Shown in pieces: positions 34,539 to 45,952 of a stretch of DNA of 64,000 nucleotides. Every line of letters starts with the position of its first letter. Positions within the stretch are counted from its first letter, which is position 1. The DNA comes from Porodaedalea pini (taxonomy: Eukaryota > Basidiomycota > Agaricomycetes > Hymenochaetales > Hymenochaetaceae): contig NBAY01000088.1 in NCBI GenBank assembly GCA_002794775.1, forward strand, positions 1 through 64,000. Reading direction: 5' to 3'. Position numbers and translations under genes: made by a program. The notes under the pieces were generated by a model. That model was given only the letters and a program-made list of their open reading frames with translations. It ran no database searches and was not told the origin of the DNA.

Positions 34539-35865
34539 ACTTAGAAAACACGTCAAGATGTGACATGTCGTTACACCTTGCTTGCTTCCACCACCATTGT
34601 GTGCACTCTTTTTGCCACAAAATTTCTCCAGCGCCAGGCTGACCTGTCCAAGACGATCTCCCAGCAGTGGCACCCGCTCTCTGCAGAGGAACACAAGTAC
34701 TGGGATGACCTTGTGAAGCAGCGCAAGAGGGAGCATGAAGAGATGTATCCTTGGTACATCTATCAGCCCACATGCACTGTCAAGGAGAAAAAGGGCAAGG
34801 CAGAGTCGATGGCAGGTGGGAAGGTGAGGAAGGAGAAGGATGGGAAGAAGGAGCGTCGTGACCGTACCATACTACCAAGTCAAGCAGCCGTGTGCATGGT
34901 TCCAGCACGCGTGCCCGCAACAGTTCCTCGTGCTCCACCAACAGCACCACCAGCACCACGAGCGTCTCCTCATCTGCACCGACCGCCAACTCGGAGGACT
35001 TCAACGAGCTTGACTCGCTCTCCACCGACAGGTCTCTCTATGGTCCATACGGCTATGTGAACAGCAGGTGCAGCAGCGTGCGCAAAGTCGAGATGGCAGA
35101 TGTCGCGGACTTCGACATGAGCAAATCGGAGGGATCACAGGGCCAGGGTCAAGGTCAGACGCTCTCGCTCCCACTGAGCCTCTCAATGCCCTTGCTCTCC
35201 GGTGCATCTGGTTCTGTATCAGGAGTGAGCCTTGCGATCGACATGCCTCTCTCGAATTGGGCCCGCTCAGTATGTCTTCCTACTGGCACTTGCACCATGG
35301 TGGACATGGGCACGGACACAGACACTTGCTTTCCACGTGAATCCTGACTCAGACCGCCCAGAGCCTAGTTCCCGGACCGCTTAGCTTTGTCCTTCCACAG
35401 AACCGCCGCTCGACGAGTGCACTGGGTGCACCGATGCCACCAATGATGCCAGCTGACCTCTACCCGCCTGCGCCTCCTACAATCAAGATCCAGAGGCTGC
35501 TCGAGACGGCGCCTGGTTCGAACAGTAGCTCGGCAGTTGGCTCGCATGCGACACATGAGGGCAGCGAAGGTGAGCAGCAGATGCAGATGAATGGCCACGG
35601 CCAGCAAAGACAAGGGGAATTTGGTGGGATGAACGGTCTCCAGTTCCTGAACTCGCATCTGCAGTCCATGAGCTATGGTATGCCAGGGCAGGTCTCCAAT
35701 TTCTCAACTGCTGGCGGTGAGATGCAGGTGTGTTTTTTCTGCTTCTCGTTGTAGCGCATCTCAATGTCTGATCATTTCTTGTTCATCATAAAGCATAACT
35801 CCATGTTTTGGGTCTACGAGGAGCAGGTGCCCGTCACCGCTAAGCCTCGCCCTCGCGTGCTCATA
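34539..35865 (+). pseudogene. HMG-box regulator, copy 2
   Basis: Better preserved at the box than copy 1: 34620-34775 reads FLQRQADLSKTISQQWHPLS, then EEHKYWDDLVKQRKREHEEM, the second and third helices of an HMG box, followed by a Lys-rich tail. The first helix is missing. A frameshift near 34880 moves the frame before SEDFNELDSLSTDRSLYGPYG, another break lies near 35345, and the intron after GGEMQ has lost its acceptor (TTTTGGG where copy 1 has TTTCAGG). Similarity to copy 1 stops near 35865, so the C-terminal part is absent. Confidence 0.7.
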
Positions 35866-36838
35866 ATAATAATATTGTTGCTTAAGACTTGTTGTGCCCT
35901 TCTGTGCAAATGTATTCAAATCCAAATAATTTTATTGTGCATATAATTAATTATAAAGTGCATAAAGTACTTGTACAAGCTTACAATTAAGTTAAGAGCC
36001 TTGTTATATGATTACATTGAGTCGCAGTGCTTGTGGATAGCTACATTCAAATGAAAGCCTTGTGGTTGCTTGTCAGTGCTTGTAACCACATATAGGCAGT
36101 GCTGATCCTTGCCTAATGCGTGTCAGAACTAAATGTCACTACCAGCCGCGGATAGTTTTCGTGATGGAGGCCATACGCGACGCGTCGTGGCTAACACGCT
36201 AGCTATCGCAATCACGACCCTCCTCGTCGTCGGCGCGTCCAAGTGCGCCGGCAGCTCTGCTCTAACCGCCGCGCGCACATATTCAAATTCCAGTTGCACT
36301 TTATTGCAATGCAATGCACTCGGGGGATCGTCGGGCATCCACTTCGAAACACATCCGAGTCGTCGCACGTCATGCATGGCCCGTGGCGACTTTGCACGGT
36401 AGGAGACTAAAGCCTGAAGGGGTGATGAGCGCCGGTGTGATTGGCGCAGGACTACAATGACCGCCAAACAAGAGACGTTCCAGTGCTAACAGACGCGGAA
36501 ACGCATCTCTCATTGCATGAAACCCGGGGACGCCTACTAAAAGTCTGCCCTGCCCTAGCTTCGAAGGGAGCCGTTCGACGTTGATCGCAGTGAGTACTTG
36601 CAGTGCTGCTTCCATGCGCCTCGAGCAATATTAATGAGGATGTCTAGGCTTCGGATATGCCTGGTTAGATATAAAGAATACTGATGATATGCACCGCTAA
36701 CAGCGAGTGCCGGACGGCGTCTTTCCTAGATATATATTGAAGCACCGACTGCCACGACGCCCACTGCCACGCATAGAAGTCCCCGCACGAGGTGTTATTC
36801 AAGTTGCCAGGCGGAGTCAGAGAAGAGCGAGCAGGCTA
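35866..36838. other. Intergenic, no supported gene
   Basis: AT-rich to about 36.1 kb, then GC-rich with chance open frames on both strands. No nucleotide-binding domain of an ABC transporter is found here, although the next gene would need one. Confidence 0.5.
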
Positions 36839-38094
36839 GTGCTGGAGTCAGCAGCCCCGCTGAATTGGAGAAGGGCGAGATCTCGGGCAAATCTAGAGCG
36901 AAGGGTGGCTCTCAGTATGCAGCTACATTCTTGACCCAGCTTGAGGTTCTGTCCGGTCGCGAGTGGAAGATCTTGCGAAGGTACGTACTACTTACTTTCA
37001 CAAGGAGAGTGAGGGCTGACGAGACGAGGGTTGTAGAGATAAAACACTGTTCCTCACTCATGTTGGCATCGCGTGTGTCCTCGGCGTCTTCTGCGGAGGG
37101 CTATACTTCAACACGGGTATCACTATCGCCGGCTTCCAGTCCCGTGTGGGATGCTTGTTCTTCCTGGTGAGCATGATCTACCCTAAAGACGGACGTCCCC
37201 TAGCCTCAGATCAACCTTCATACAGGGAGCTCTCATAGCGTTTTCATCATTGAGCGCTTTGTATAACCTTGTTGAATCGCGGCCTCTCTTCCTTCGCGAG
37301 AGGTCCAATTTGTACTACAGGTCAGTCCAGAAGCTTAGGATAGCACTTTGTACTGACGATCCGTACCTAGTCCTACAGCTTGGCTGCTTTCTCGACTTAT
37401 CTTCGATGTTGTCCCACTGCGGTTAATCCCAACGATCATAGTATCTTCGATGTGCGTATACTATTCCATCACCCTTCGCCTTTGCTTACATTTCCGCAGA
37501 ACATACTGGATGGCAGGCCTCGCCGATGATCCAGCCCACTTCTTCAAGTTCCTCTTCGTCCTTGTTCTGTACTCCCTAGCCATGACTCTTTTCGTACGTT
37601 CCGTTCCCTCCTCGTCTGTTCCTCCCTTCCACTGACTCTTCGCGATCGCAGAACTTCCTCCTTGCATGTCTGTTCTGAAACGGCGGCATCGCGATTCTGC
37701 TGAGCGCGCTGACGGCTCTGTATCAAATGACATTTGCGGGCTTCTTCGTGCACCTCGGTGACACACCGCCCGTGCTGCGCTGGCTGCAGTGGCTCTGTCC
37801 ACTCAAATACAGCCTTGAGGCACTGTCTGTGAACGAGGTTGGTTCGGGGCTCATGATCGAGGACACTCTCCAAGGCGTACCCGTCAATGTTTCAGCAAGC
37901 CTTATCATGCAACTCGTACGTGCATTGTTCAATCCAAGAAAAAATTGCATTCTGATCATTAGGACGACGTGTAGTTATTCGGCTTCGGCGTGAATAATTA
38001 CTATAGAGACGTGCTCGTCCTCTTCGCTTTCATCGCTGGGTTTGGCATCGGTGTCATCGGCGTTGTTTGGCTGAAGATGCGCGAGCGGCGATGA
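36839..38094 (+). pseudogene. ABCG-type transporter, C-terminal ABC-2 membrane half
   Basis: Membrane half of an ABCG/PDR-like exporter. Exons near 36839-36980, 37037-37165, 37226-37320, 37371-37451, 37500-37593, 37652-37915 and 37975-38094 join in frame with GT..AG introns. The protein starts with a linker (FLTQLEVLSGREWKILRR), then membrane segments FLTHVGIACVLGVFCGGLYF, GALIAFSSLSALYNLV and FKFLFVLVLYSLAMTLF, a loop with PLKYSLEALSVNEV, and a last segment VLVLFAFIAGFGIGVIGVVW. Family members have an ATP-binding half (Walker A/B, LSGGQ) before this, and none is present. A TGA after LLACLF in exon 6 also breaks the frame. Confidence 0.75.
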
Positions 38095-38699
38095 TTGTCT
38101 GTGTTGCAGACTTACTATTGTGACTGTTTTGTACGCTTTCTCTGGTTTTGATTTGTATCCTAGCGGACCATGTTATCGTCATGCTCTCTCTTGCTATTCT
38201 TCTATAAATGTTCAATGTAAGAGAGTTTCGAATGACTGAGGGCGAAAGTGACTCACTCACTCTCCGTTTCGTTTCCGATCGGTCTCATTAGTTACATGTT
38301 ACATGTATGTAAGACAGCAATTCAGATTGATCCAAAAGAATATCTCGCAGACATGCTTGTTCAAGTGATGGGTTGATTCCGAGTCTACCAATGGAGGCGA
38401 AACAGGTGCAAGTGTCGCTCCAGCAAGATTACGATGACTTTTTTCCCGAATCTTTAGGTCATCCACTTCCACCCCTTTGAGCTCGCACCCCTTAGGCTCA
38501 CCTCTCTCGGGAAAACGAGATCAATAATGAGCAATCGATCATCAGTTTCGTATTCATACTTGTCATTGAATACAAGCTTCTGCCATCCATTCATCTTTGC
38601 AGGTAAAGGCCAAGCCTTCATCACTGTCCTTTTCGCCTTATCAATCGGAAATTAACTTAAGGATCCCACTTTCTCGGTATTCTTTCTCTCTTCAGTTAC
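38095..38699. other. Intergenic, convergent 3' ends
   Basis: Lies between the ends of the transporter remnant and the oxidoreductase gene. No gene seen. Confidence 0.5.
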
Positions 38700-39979
38700 T
38701 CAGACAGTCTCCAGAGGACGAGCGATAAGCTTCGTCCCGCTGACCTTGTTCCCCTTCAAGCGTTCCAGCCCGTCCGGAATCCCAGCCAAGCCGTTCGGAA
38801 GCACTTCGACACGGTTGGGCTATATCCATATGTCGTATCAATAATCAGATCCGTCGAAGCTAGCTCGCCACCATACCTTGATGATCCCATTTTCTAGTAA
38901 GCGCGTCAGCTTACTGTAAAGGCTCACGCCAAGTCCCCGGTTTGCTGGAGCGTGTACGTTTCCGAACACGGTGTCAATGATAGTCCTGTCTTTGTACTTC
39001 CCCTTATCGACCTTTGTTGGGAGAACAATTACGAGGGCGCCGCCCGGTGCGAGCAGGTCCCACGCCTGTGACTGCGTGTCTTGCTCCGAGACTGCGTCGA
39101 AGATCAACTCGACTTGTGTACTACCGAGAATCTCCGCGACCTTGGCTGCGACATCCGCCTTGCGGTCGACAACGTGCGTCGCGCCGAGTGATTTGAGGAG
39201 AGCTGTGTTGTGCGGTGAGGCAGTGGCGATGATGGGTGAGAAACCAGAGAGCTTTGCCAGCTGGATGACTACATGAGAGATGGAAGGTCAGTACTTCCGC
39301 CCTTACAAACAATGTGTATGCTAAGAATATTGATACCGTATTGCCCGACAGAGGTCGATCCGCCGAAAACGACGATCGGCTTTCCACGATATATGCCTTC
39401 TCCGCCTTCCTCCCATGCAGGCGTGTACTTTTGAACTCCCGCTGGTCTGTCGCCATATAATCCCAGAGCCGCGGTAGCAAGGCCCAGTGGAATAGATGCA
39501 GCTTCGTCGAAAGATACATTCGAAGGAAGCTACGATCAAAATGAAAGAAATTAGTTAAAGAAAGGATAGCGGGAGGACTCGAACTGACTTTAGCTGTGAT
39601 CTCTGCTGGGACGACCGTGTACTGCTGAAAGGTTGCTTTGTCATTCGAAAAGAATCCCTGGTGAACTCTGGGCAGCAATGCGTCAGTGTCTAAACACGAC
39701 GTAGAAGCCGAAATAAACTTACACCTTATCGCCTTTCGCAAAGCCTTGGACGCCTTCGCCGACGTCCTCTACTGTACCAGACGAGTCCGTACCGAGGATG
39801 GCAGGGTACTCCGTGATGAAGTAGTTGTAGTTTCGGATTTTCCAGTCGACAGGATTCAATGCAGTCGCATGGATCTTAACCACTAGCTCTCCGGGCCCAG
39901 GCTTCGGGATGGCTTTGGATCCTACGCGCCACTCGCCGTTGACTGGAGTTTGGAGAAAGAGGGCTTTTTGTTCAGGCAT
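38700..39979 (-). CDS. MDR-family NAD(P)-dependent alcohol dehydrogenase / enoyl reductase
   Basis: Medium-chain dehydrogenase/reductase of the quinone oxidoreductase/toxD-like group. Exons 39979-39723, 39667-39589, 39529-39337, 39268-38877 and 38819-38700 give 346 residues, the usual size. The GroES-like N-domain shows IPKPGPGELVVKIHATALNPVDWK and ILGTDSSGTVEDVGEGV. The Rossmann part has IVVFGGSTSVGQYVIQLAK with the GGSTSVG cofactor loop, then GATHVVDRK and LAPGGALVIVLP. The catalytic zinc cysteine of true alcohol dehydrogenases is replaced (LNPVDWK), so it is probably a zinc-free reductase. The start is the ATG giving MPEQKALF, the common family start; an upstream in-frame ATG exists. Substrate unknown. 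Confidence 0.88.
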
Positions 39980-41805
39980 CGCAGACGGAATCGTTGTCGG
40001 AGGGGATTCTGGGTGTGTCTGGGTGGTGTCGTGCGGGTACACTTAGGCTTTATAGTAGCTGGCTGGATAAATATAGACAGACGGCATGAGACGGAGACTC
40101 ATTAGAGATATGAGCGCTGCGTAGCAGTGAGTGTGCTGAGTAAAGCCGATCTGGTATTATCACAAGTACTTACTAACGTGCCAGTGGGCTTTGATGTCAT
40201 TCGCACATCACACTTTCTCAAGCGCTGCTGTGAAGAGAAAAACCTTGAGTCACGGGGCGAGGCGTCGATCCGTATTTCAAACTCAGATCAAGCTTCCAAT
40301 GAGACAGGCCTAGGCTTCCTTGTGTCCTACATTAAACATTGAGGCAAAGTCTACATTGTGATATTTAGGTCAAGATGGTAATTGCAGCATTATTGATGGG
40401 GACTTCCAGATCCATTTACATGGGTTCAAGATTGTGAAGGGGCAAAATAACCAGAGCAATCTCACAAGGAACTTGAACTGACAAATGGTAAGCTTTTTGC
40501 TTCATTCACCTTACTTCATACACAAGAGTGTGTCTTTAGGGTTGTCTCATATCTATGAGTCTCAGAGAAACTTTGCCAAGAACATTGCTCATGTTTGTTG
40601 TGCTTTGATGGGCTTATATTTTCTCAGATTCTATTGCTTTTGGCTTGCTCATTCTTTCTCATCAAGGCACCACAATGGCATTGACATGGACACACAGCTT
40701 TGCACTCACATAAAAACAAATCAAGCTACCCAGATCCCATATAAAACTTACATTCATCTCTTTTAGCCACACTACTCCTAGGCAGTGCCCTGAACATCTC
40801 ATTTGGTACTTCAAATTCCCTGTCAGTTGTGACTAGTTTCACTATCTGTGTTTCACTGCCACAGAACACCCTCTTCACTATATCAATCCTAGGACTCTGA
40901 TGTGCACTGGCAATACAGACACTATCTACTGGAGAAGTCTAGTGCACTCTTCCCTTGTGTGACAACTTGAATGGAAGAATCTATATAGGACATCACATTG
41001 GCTAAGATTCAAGCGATAGACCAGTCTATTCATTCATCCTGCCATAATGGAGCAGTTGATCATCACTCCTGTTGTATCATGGAAAAATTGTACATGATGT
41101 GCAGGGCTGGGATTCAGACAATGGCAGTGTTGGCTTTATGCAATATATAGTGGAGAGGCTAATAAGATGTCATCAGATGCTCAAGTAATATGCAGTGGCT
41201 CATTCCTCACCTCTGGTGAGTAAAGTACAAATATTCTAGGATGTCCAAGCATGTGTCACTCCTTTCAACTCTTTCTCATGCTCCCTTTGATTCATATTTC
41301 CATGTCCTTGTTGAGGAGATAATGAGAGGTGCAGAAATTCATGGGTCATTCAGCTCCATACATAATAATCAAAGACTTATTATAGATAAAGAATATATGT
41401 GGAGAAGTGCCGCAATGAGATGCTAGCTGATGTCATGAGTGCAAATGCACTTTGAGGTTGGACCGTTCCTCTTTATTGACAGGTTTTATTTCATACTGAA
41501 CAAGACTAATAATATGATGCAGGGGTATCTACGCTATCTGATTCATGGGGACTACTGTATTGTGCATCCTGCTTCTCTCTTGATGTAGCTTTCACATTCC
41601 ATGGATGGGTATCAGCCTACTGATGCAATGCATTTGTATGAGAGTGCTTACTGCATCACAATTTACTGAAGTATATTTTTCACAGATACAATTCTTCTCT
41701 TCTAATGGTACAGAAGCATAGAACCACTGTATACATCTCTAAATACAGGCAGTGCAAAAAGGTCTTGCCTCATATTAAATTTATAGGGCAAGTTGAATCT
41801 CTCTT
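39980..41805. other. AT-rich gene-free stretch
   Basis: Contains the promoter of the minus-strand oxidoreductase, then about 1.7 kb of CpG-poor sequence with only short chance frames. It ends at the second gene-carrying transposon. Confidence 0.5.
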
Positions 41806-42866
41806 CATCAGGAAAAACCTCCCAATGGAATATCATGGAATAATTTTAGAATAGAAAGACATTTGTAGAATAGTTCGGAATGGCATTAGGATGGATTTGG
41901 ACCCCTTGGAATTGCATGGAATTGAGTAGAAAAAAGGATCTGTATTGGAATTTGCTAGAACCGGCAAGGTGGTTTGTGGAATTGCACGAAATTAAGTAGA
42001 AAAATAAAATTGTATTGGAATTTGCTGGAATCGGCAAGGTGAGTTGTGGAATGAGACAGAAAATGTTATAGCAAATGCAGCATTTGAGCACCTCAGAAAC
42101 TTGTAAAATCTATATCTCACTCAATTCTTCACAGAATCAGTTCAAAAAAGTTGCTAAATTTATGTTTCGATGGCTTCTATAATTTTGTGAGCTTAGTGGA
42201 CAGAAAGTGGAATATTAAAGCTGCAGTAGTGAGAATAGATGTTTTTCCAGCAAAACTCCTTCCTTGATTTTTACTGAGCTCAAATTTGAAGCTAATGACA
42301 TGACACTTGTTGGAGAATGGTCTATATATTATATGGTTGATTTTATGAGGGCTGAACTAAAGTGAATATTAATGTCTCCTCTTGTTCTGCTTGACTGTTG
42401 TGCTGAAACTCTCAAATTTGCTTGACTCAGACAGTCTTCAAAAAATTGCCTGCATTGTTATAAGCCATCTAAAATTCAATATACATTATACAGACCATTC
42501 TCCAACCATTTCATGCCGTTAGCTTCAAAATTGAGTTCAGGGAAATTCAGGGAAGGAGTTTTGCTAGAAAAACACATATTCCCACTACTGCAGCCTCAAT
42601 ATTCCATATTCTGTCCTCTAAGCTCAGACACATTTTTGAGACCATTGAAACATAAATTTAGCAACTTTTTTGAAGAGTTTTTGTGAAGAATTGAGTTAGA
42701 TATGATGTATTTTGTATTTGGAGGCACTTCAGGTGACAAAAACTGCTAAGTCCAATTTCCCACACCTGGATGCGTCGTCCACAGAAGAGGTGTGGGAACT
42801 TGATCACATGTATGTTGGTTTTGACGCGGCGCGCCATACAGTCTTCACATCTGCTACCACTCCAAT

Positions 42867-43085
42867 ATGTCTGGCGCCGATGTCCTTACAGAACGTCTGA
42901 ACATACCCTCGATCACACCCACCGCAACCATTATGCACACAGCAGTAGCCTTACCGGCTGCCTGGTGGGACGCACTCACTGCCGCAGGCAACACGCCGTC
43001 CGACTTCCGACTTTCAACTTGCTCATCTTCAAGCCGAAGACCGTAAAGTCTGAACTTCTCTGCACTGAACAAACTGTCAAGTGAA
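42867..43085 (+). pseudogene. Captured prolyl-tRNA synthetase, first exon part
   Basis: Starts MSGADVLTERLNIPSITPTA and continues WWDALTAAGNTPSDF, then in a shifted frame LIFKPKTVKSE, matching the N-terminal YbaK-like domain in copy 1. It breaks off at about 43085 where eIF4G sequence begins. Confidence 0.72.
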
Positions 43086-43094
43086 AAGTGCTTC

Positions 43095-44830
43095 ATGTGC
43101 TCGACGTCAATGAGTGGTGGGCACGGCGGCCTTCCATTCGCAGGCGGGCGTCCATCGCCTATGGTTCGCTCTTCCAGTCAGGTGGCGCGGGCGCTGTGGG
43201 CAACAAGCGTACGCGTAGGAAATGTGGCTGCTCAACACGCAACGAGTCGGACCGTATCAGTGCTTCTGCCAATCAGTCCAACGTGAATGCTACTTCCTCC
43301 TTCAAACACGTCGCGCCGAGCAGTCTGCGAACCGCTGGGTCGCGGGCAGCACGTCCAGGTGTGGGGCCTCAATTGACACAGATTCACCCGAGATTGTGGA
43401 CAAGAAAGTCCATTTGCTGCTCAACAAGCCCACTATCGAGAAGTTGTAGTCCATCTCAAACCAGATCATTGCGTGGGCAAACAAAAGTGAGAGCGTGAAG
43501 GATGGGCGTACGCTCATTCAGCTCATTCGGCTTGTGTTCGAGAGGGCGACGGATGAGGCGGCCTGGAGTGAGATGTATGCTCGCTTGTGCCGTAAGATGA
43601 TGGAGCAGTCCAGTCCGAACGTGCAGGATGATGGTATCCGCAATGCTGAGGGCAAGCCGATTACAGGTGATCTGCTTTTCCGTAAGTACCTTCTGAATCG
43701 CTGTCAGGAAGACTTCGAGCGCGGCTAGACGCAGAAGGAGTCGATGGCGGCAGCGGCTCTCGTGAAGGCGACAGAGGATCAGGCTGTTAAGGATGCCAAC
43801 GAAAAGGAAGAAAACAAGGAGGCTTGCGAGAACGCGCTGTACTCGGACGGATACCACACTGCACAGAAGGCCAAGCGTCAAGGTCTCGGACTCGTCAAGT
43901 TCATCGGTGAGCTCTTCGATCTTCAGATGCTCACGGAACGTATCATGCATGAGTGCATCAAGAAGCTGCTCAACAACGTCGACAATCCCGAGGAGGAAGA
44001 GATCGAAAGTATATGTAAACTACTGACAAGTGTTTGTCAGGCGCTCGATACCTCTTAAGGCTCGCGGACACATGGACGTCTATTTCAGTCGGATGAAGGA
44101 GCTTGCGAAGAGCAGCAACGTGTCGTCTTGTATGCAGTTCATGTTACAAGTGCGTACCCTCTGTTTCCTAGCCTTTCGTTGAGCTGACTTTCTTGGACAG
44201 GATGTGATTGAATTGCGGGAAAGGAAATGGACTACCCGCAACTCGGTCGCTGCTCCGTCGACAATCGCTCAGGCGGTACGCGCTCTTGCTTTGTTACTCG
44301 ATTTCACTTGAGCTTACCAATATACAGGCCACGAAAGAGAAGGCGCAACAGGAGCAACATAACTTAGCGCGGTCGGCCATGTCTCGCGGTGGTTCACGCC
44401 GTGGCCATGATCGTGACGGAAATGTTCAAGTCGGTCCCGATGGATGGGCTGTCTTCTCTGGCCCTTCGAGGCCTGCAAACGAGGCGGGTGATCTGACGAA
44501 CTCTGGCAAGATTCAGAAGGGCAGTGGCACCATGAACTTCGAACCCACTAGCGTCTTCACGAAGAAGGGAGACAGCAAGCGCGACAGTGCGAGCCTTTCA
44601 AGGACGAGTTCGAACACGAACATGTTCCAGATGCTGCAGGCCGCTGAGGCCGCTAATGAGGCTCCTACTGCATCCTCGTCTCGTCCAAGTCACCCGTCAA
44701 GCCGTACAACGAGCGTCCACTTGACCCACAACGCACCTGTGGAACCTGCCCAACCTGCTCAGCGTCCCAGACTCAACCTGCTTCCCCGTTCGAAGCCCAT
44801 GCAGGAGAAGTCGGAGAATAGTCGGCGCGA
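43095..44830 (+). pseudogene. Captured eIF4G segment with MIF4G domain
   Basis: Piece of translation initiation factor eIF4G, the scaffold binding eIF4A and eIF3. It opens with a Gly/Arg-rich part (MSGGHGGLPFAGGRPSP), then ANRWVAGSTSR and DTDSPEIVDKKVHLLLNKPT leading into the MIF4G domain: ISNQIIAWANKSESVKDGRT, ARLCRKMMEQSSPNVQDD, ITGDLLFRKYLLNRCQEDFE, AKRQGLGLVKFIGELFDLQM and LTERIMHECIKKLLNNV. It continues to DVIELRERKW and SRGGSRRG. Two introns remain (44150-44200 and 44275-44329). Stops at 43447 and 43724 (TAG where Trp TGG fits) and a 1-bp shift near 44056 inactivate it. It ends inside the factor, where ProRS sequence resumes. Confidence 0.85.
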
Positions 44831-44839
44831 AAATTCAAT

Positions 44840-45420
44840 CATTCCTTATTTCTCGGTTTTCGTGTGGACTTACAAATGACTTTTTGTCCAGGGTGTTCCA
44901 CTTCGCCTTGAACTCGGTCCGGTTGATATCCAGAAGAAGCAAACACGTTCTGTGCGACGTGATATGGGCGTGGAGGAGACTCCCGTACCTGCACTTCTCA
45001 AGACTATTCAACAGATGTTCGAGCGCACGAAGGCTCTGTACACTCTGTATATGTCTCACCTGCGTGTCGTAACCAAATGGGACGATGTCGTGCCGACACT
45101 CGACAGCAAATATGTTGCAGTCCTTCCGTGGTGCGAAGAGAAAGTGTGCGAAGACGACATCAAGGAGCACAGTGGACGCAAGTGCGTGTCTCCTCTCCTT
45201 CCTCCACTTTGCTAAAGGGAGCTGACCATTATTCTATTCTACATAGCTTGGAACCACAAGACGTACGCGCGCCGTCCGCAGGCGCAAAGTCGTGTGCCAT
45301 TCCCTTCAATCAGGTGCAGTACCCACCCATCGAGTCTGGCGCCAATAGCACTCGCAGAACTGGAGACTGCCGTATCTATGATCAGCATTGTGGCTATTAT
45401 TCACGGTGATCTTCCTGGTG
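44840..45420 (+). pseudogene. Captured prolyl-tRNA synthetase, C-terminal part
   Basis: Matches the end of the ProRS copy at 14465-15090, starting within an intron that still has its CAG acceptor (..TTGTCCAG). Readable blocks are VPLRLELGPVDIQKK, ETIQQMFERTKALY-like, VTKWDDVVPTLDSKYVAVLP and WCEEKVCEDDIKEHSGRK, an intron to 45246, and LEPQDVRAPSAGAKS. A stretch of about 30 bp present in copy 1 (ALAELETAVP) is missing at its first place but present again near 45345, in both copies. This is the C-terminal zinc-binding region of eukaryote-type ProRS. Confidence 0.78.
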
Positions 45421-45952
45421 TGCTCCATGACCTGTTTGTTAAGTAGGTTGAGTAATTACAGACATGTATGGAATGAGTACGGAATAGCATAATTTATATT
45501 AATGAAAGTTTGGAATATGCAAATAAATGAGGAAGGAAAATCGGAATACACAAATAAACAATGAAGAAAAATTGAAATGCACGAATAAATGACAAAGAAC
45601 TACTGGAATGCACAAATAAATGACATAGAATACTAGAGAAAGTCTAGAATACCACGGAATACGGAACACCCTTATAGAATCTGCCTAGTATGGAATCAGT
45701 CGGAATCACCGGCTGATTCCGGCGATTCCGCTATTTTCCGCCGGGGAGGTTTTTCCTGATGTTTTAGCCTTATTTTAAAATATATATTAGAACTCATTTC
45801 ATCTCTTACACTACAGAGCATGGGTTCTTATACAGTATAGATAGTCTCTTCATGGAGGCCTACAAGCCTATAGAGTATGAAGAAAAGACATGTTCTTCTG
45901 AGGGAGTTACAGACTAAACTTTGGTTCAGAGGGGTGATGCAATACTTTTTTT

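Larger units (their letters stand above)
41806..45761 (+). mobile_element. Gene-carrying TIR transposon, copy 2 (Pack-type)
   Basis: A 3956-bp element with the same 18-bp ends as copy 1 (CATCAGGAAAAACCTCCC and its complement). It is flanked by TT at 41804-41805 and 45762-45763. The left kilobase and right ~550 bp match copy 1 closely. Between them are the ProRS start (42867 on), a long eIF4G segment, and the ProRS C-terminus. No transposase or other mobile-element protein is encoded, so it must depend on a protein from elsewhere. It is not interrupted by later insertions. Confidence 0.87.

Noticed and set aside
40127..40342. Small gene at 40.1 kb
   Set aside because: Only 71 codons, no motif, no promoter signal, within a low-complexity stretch.
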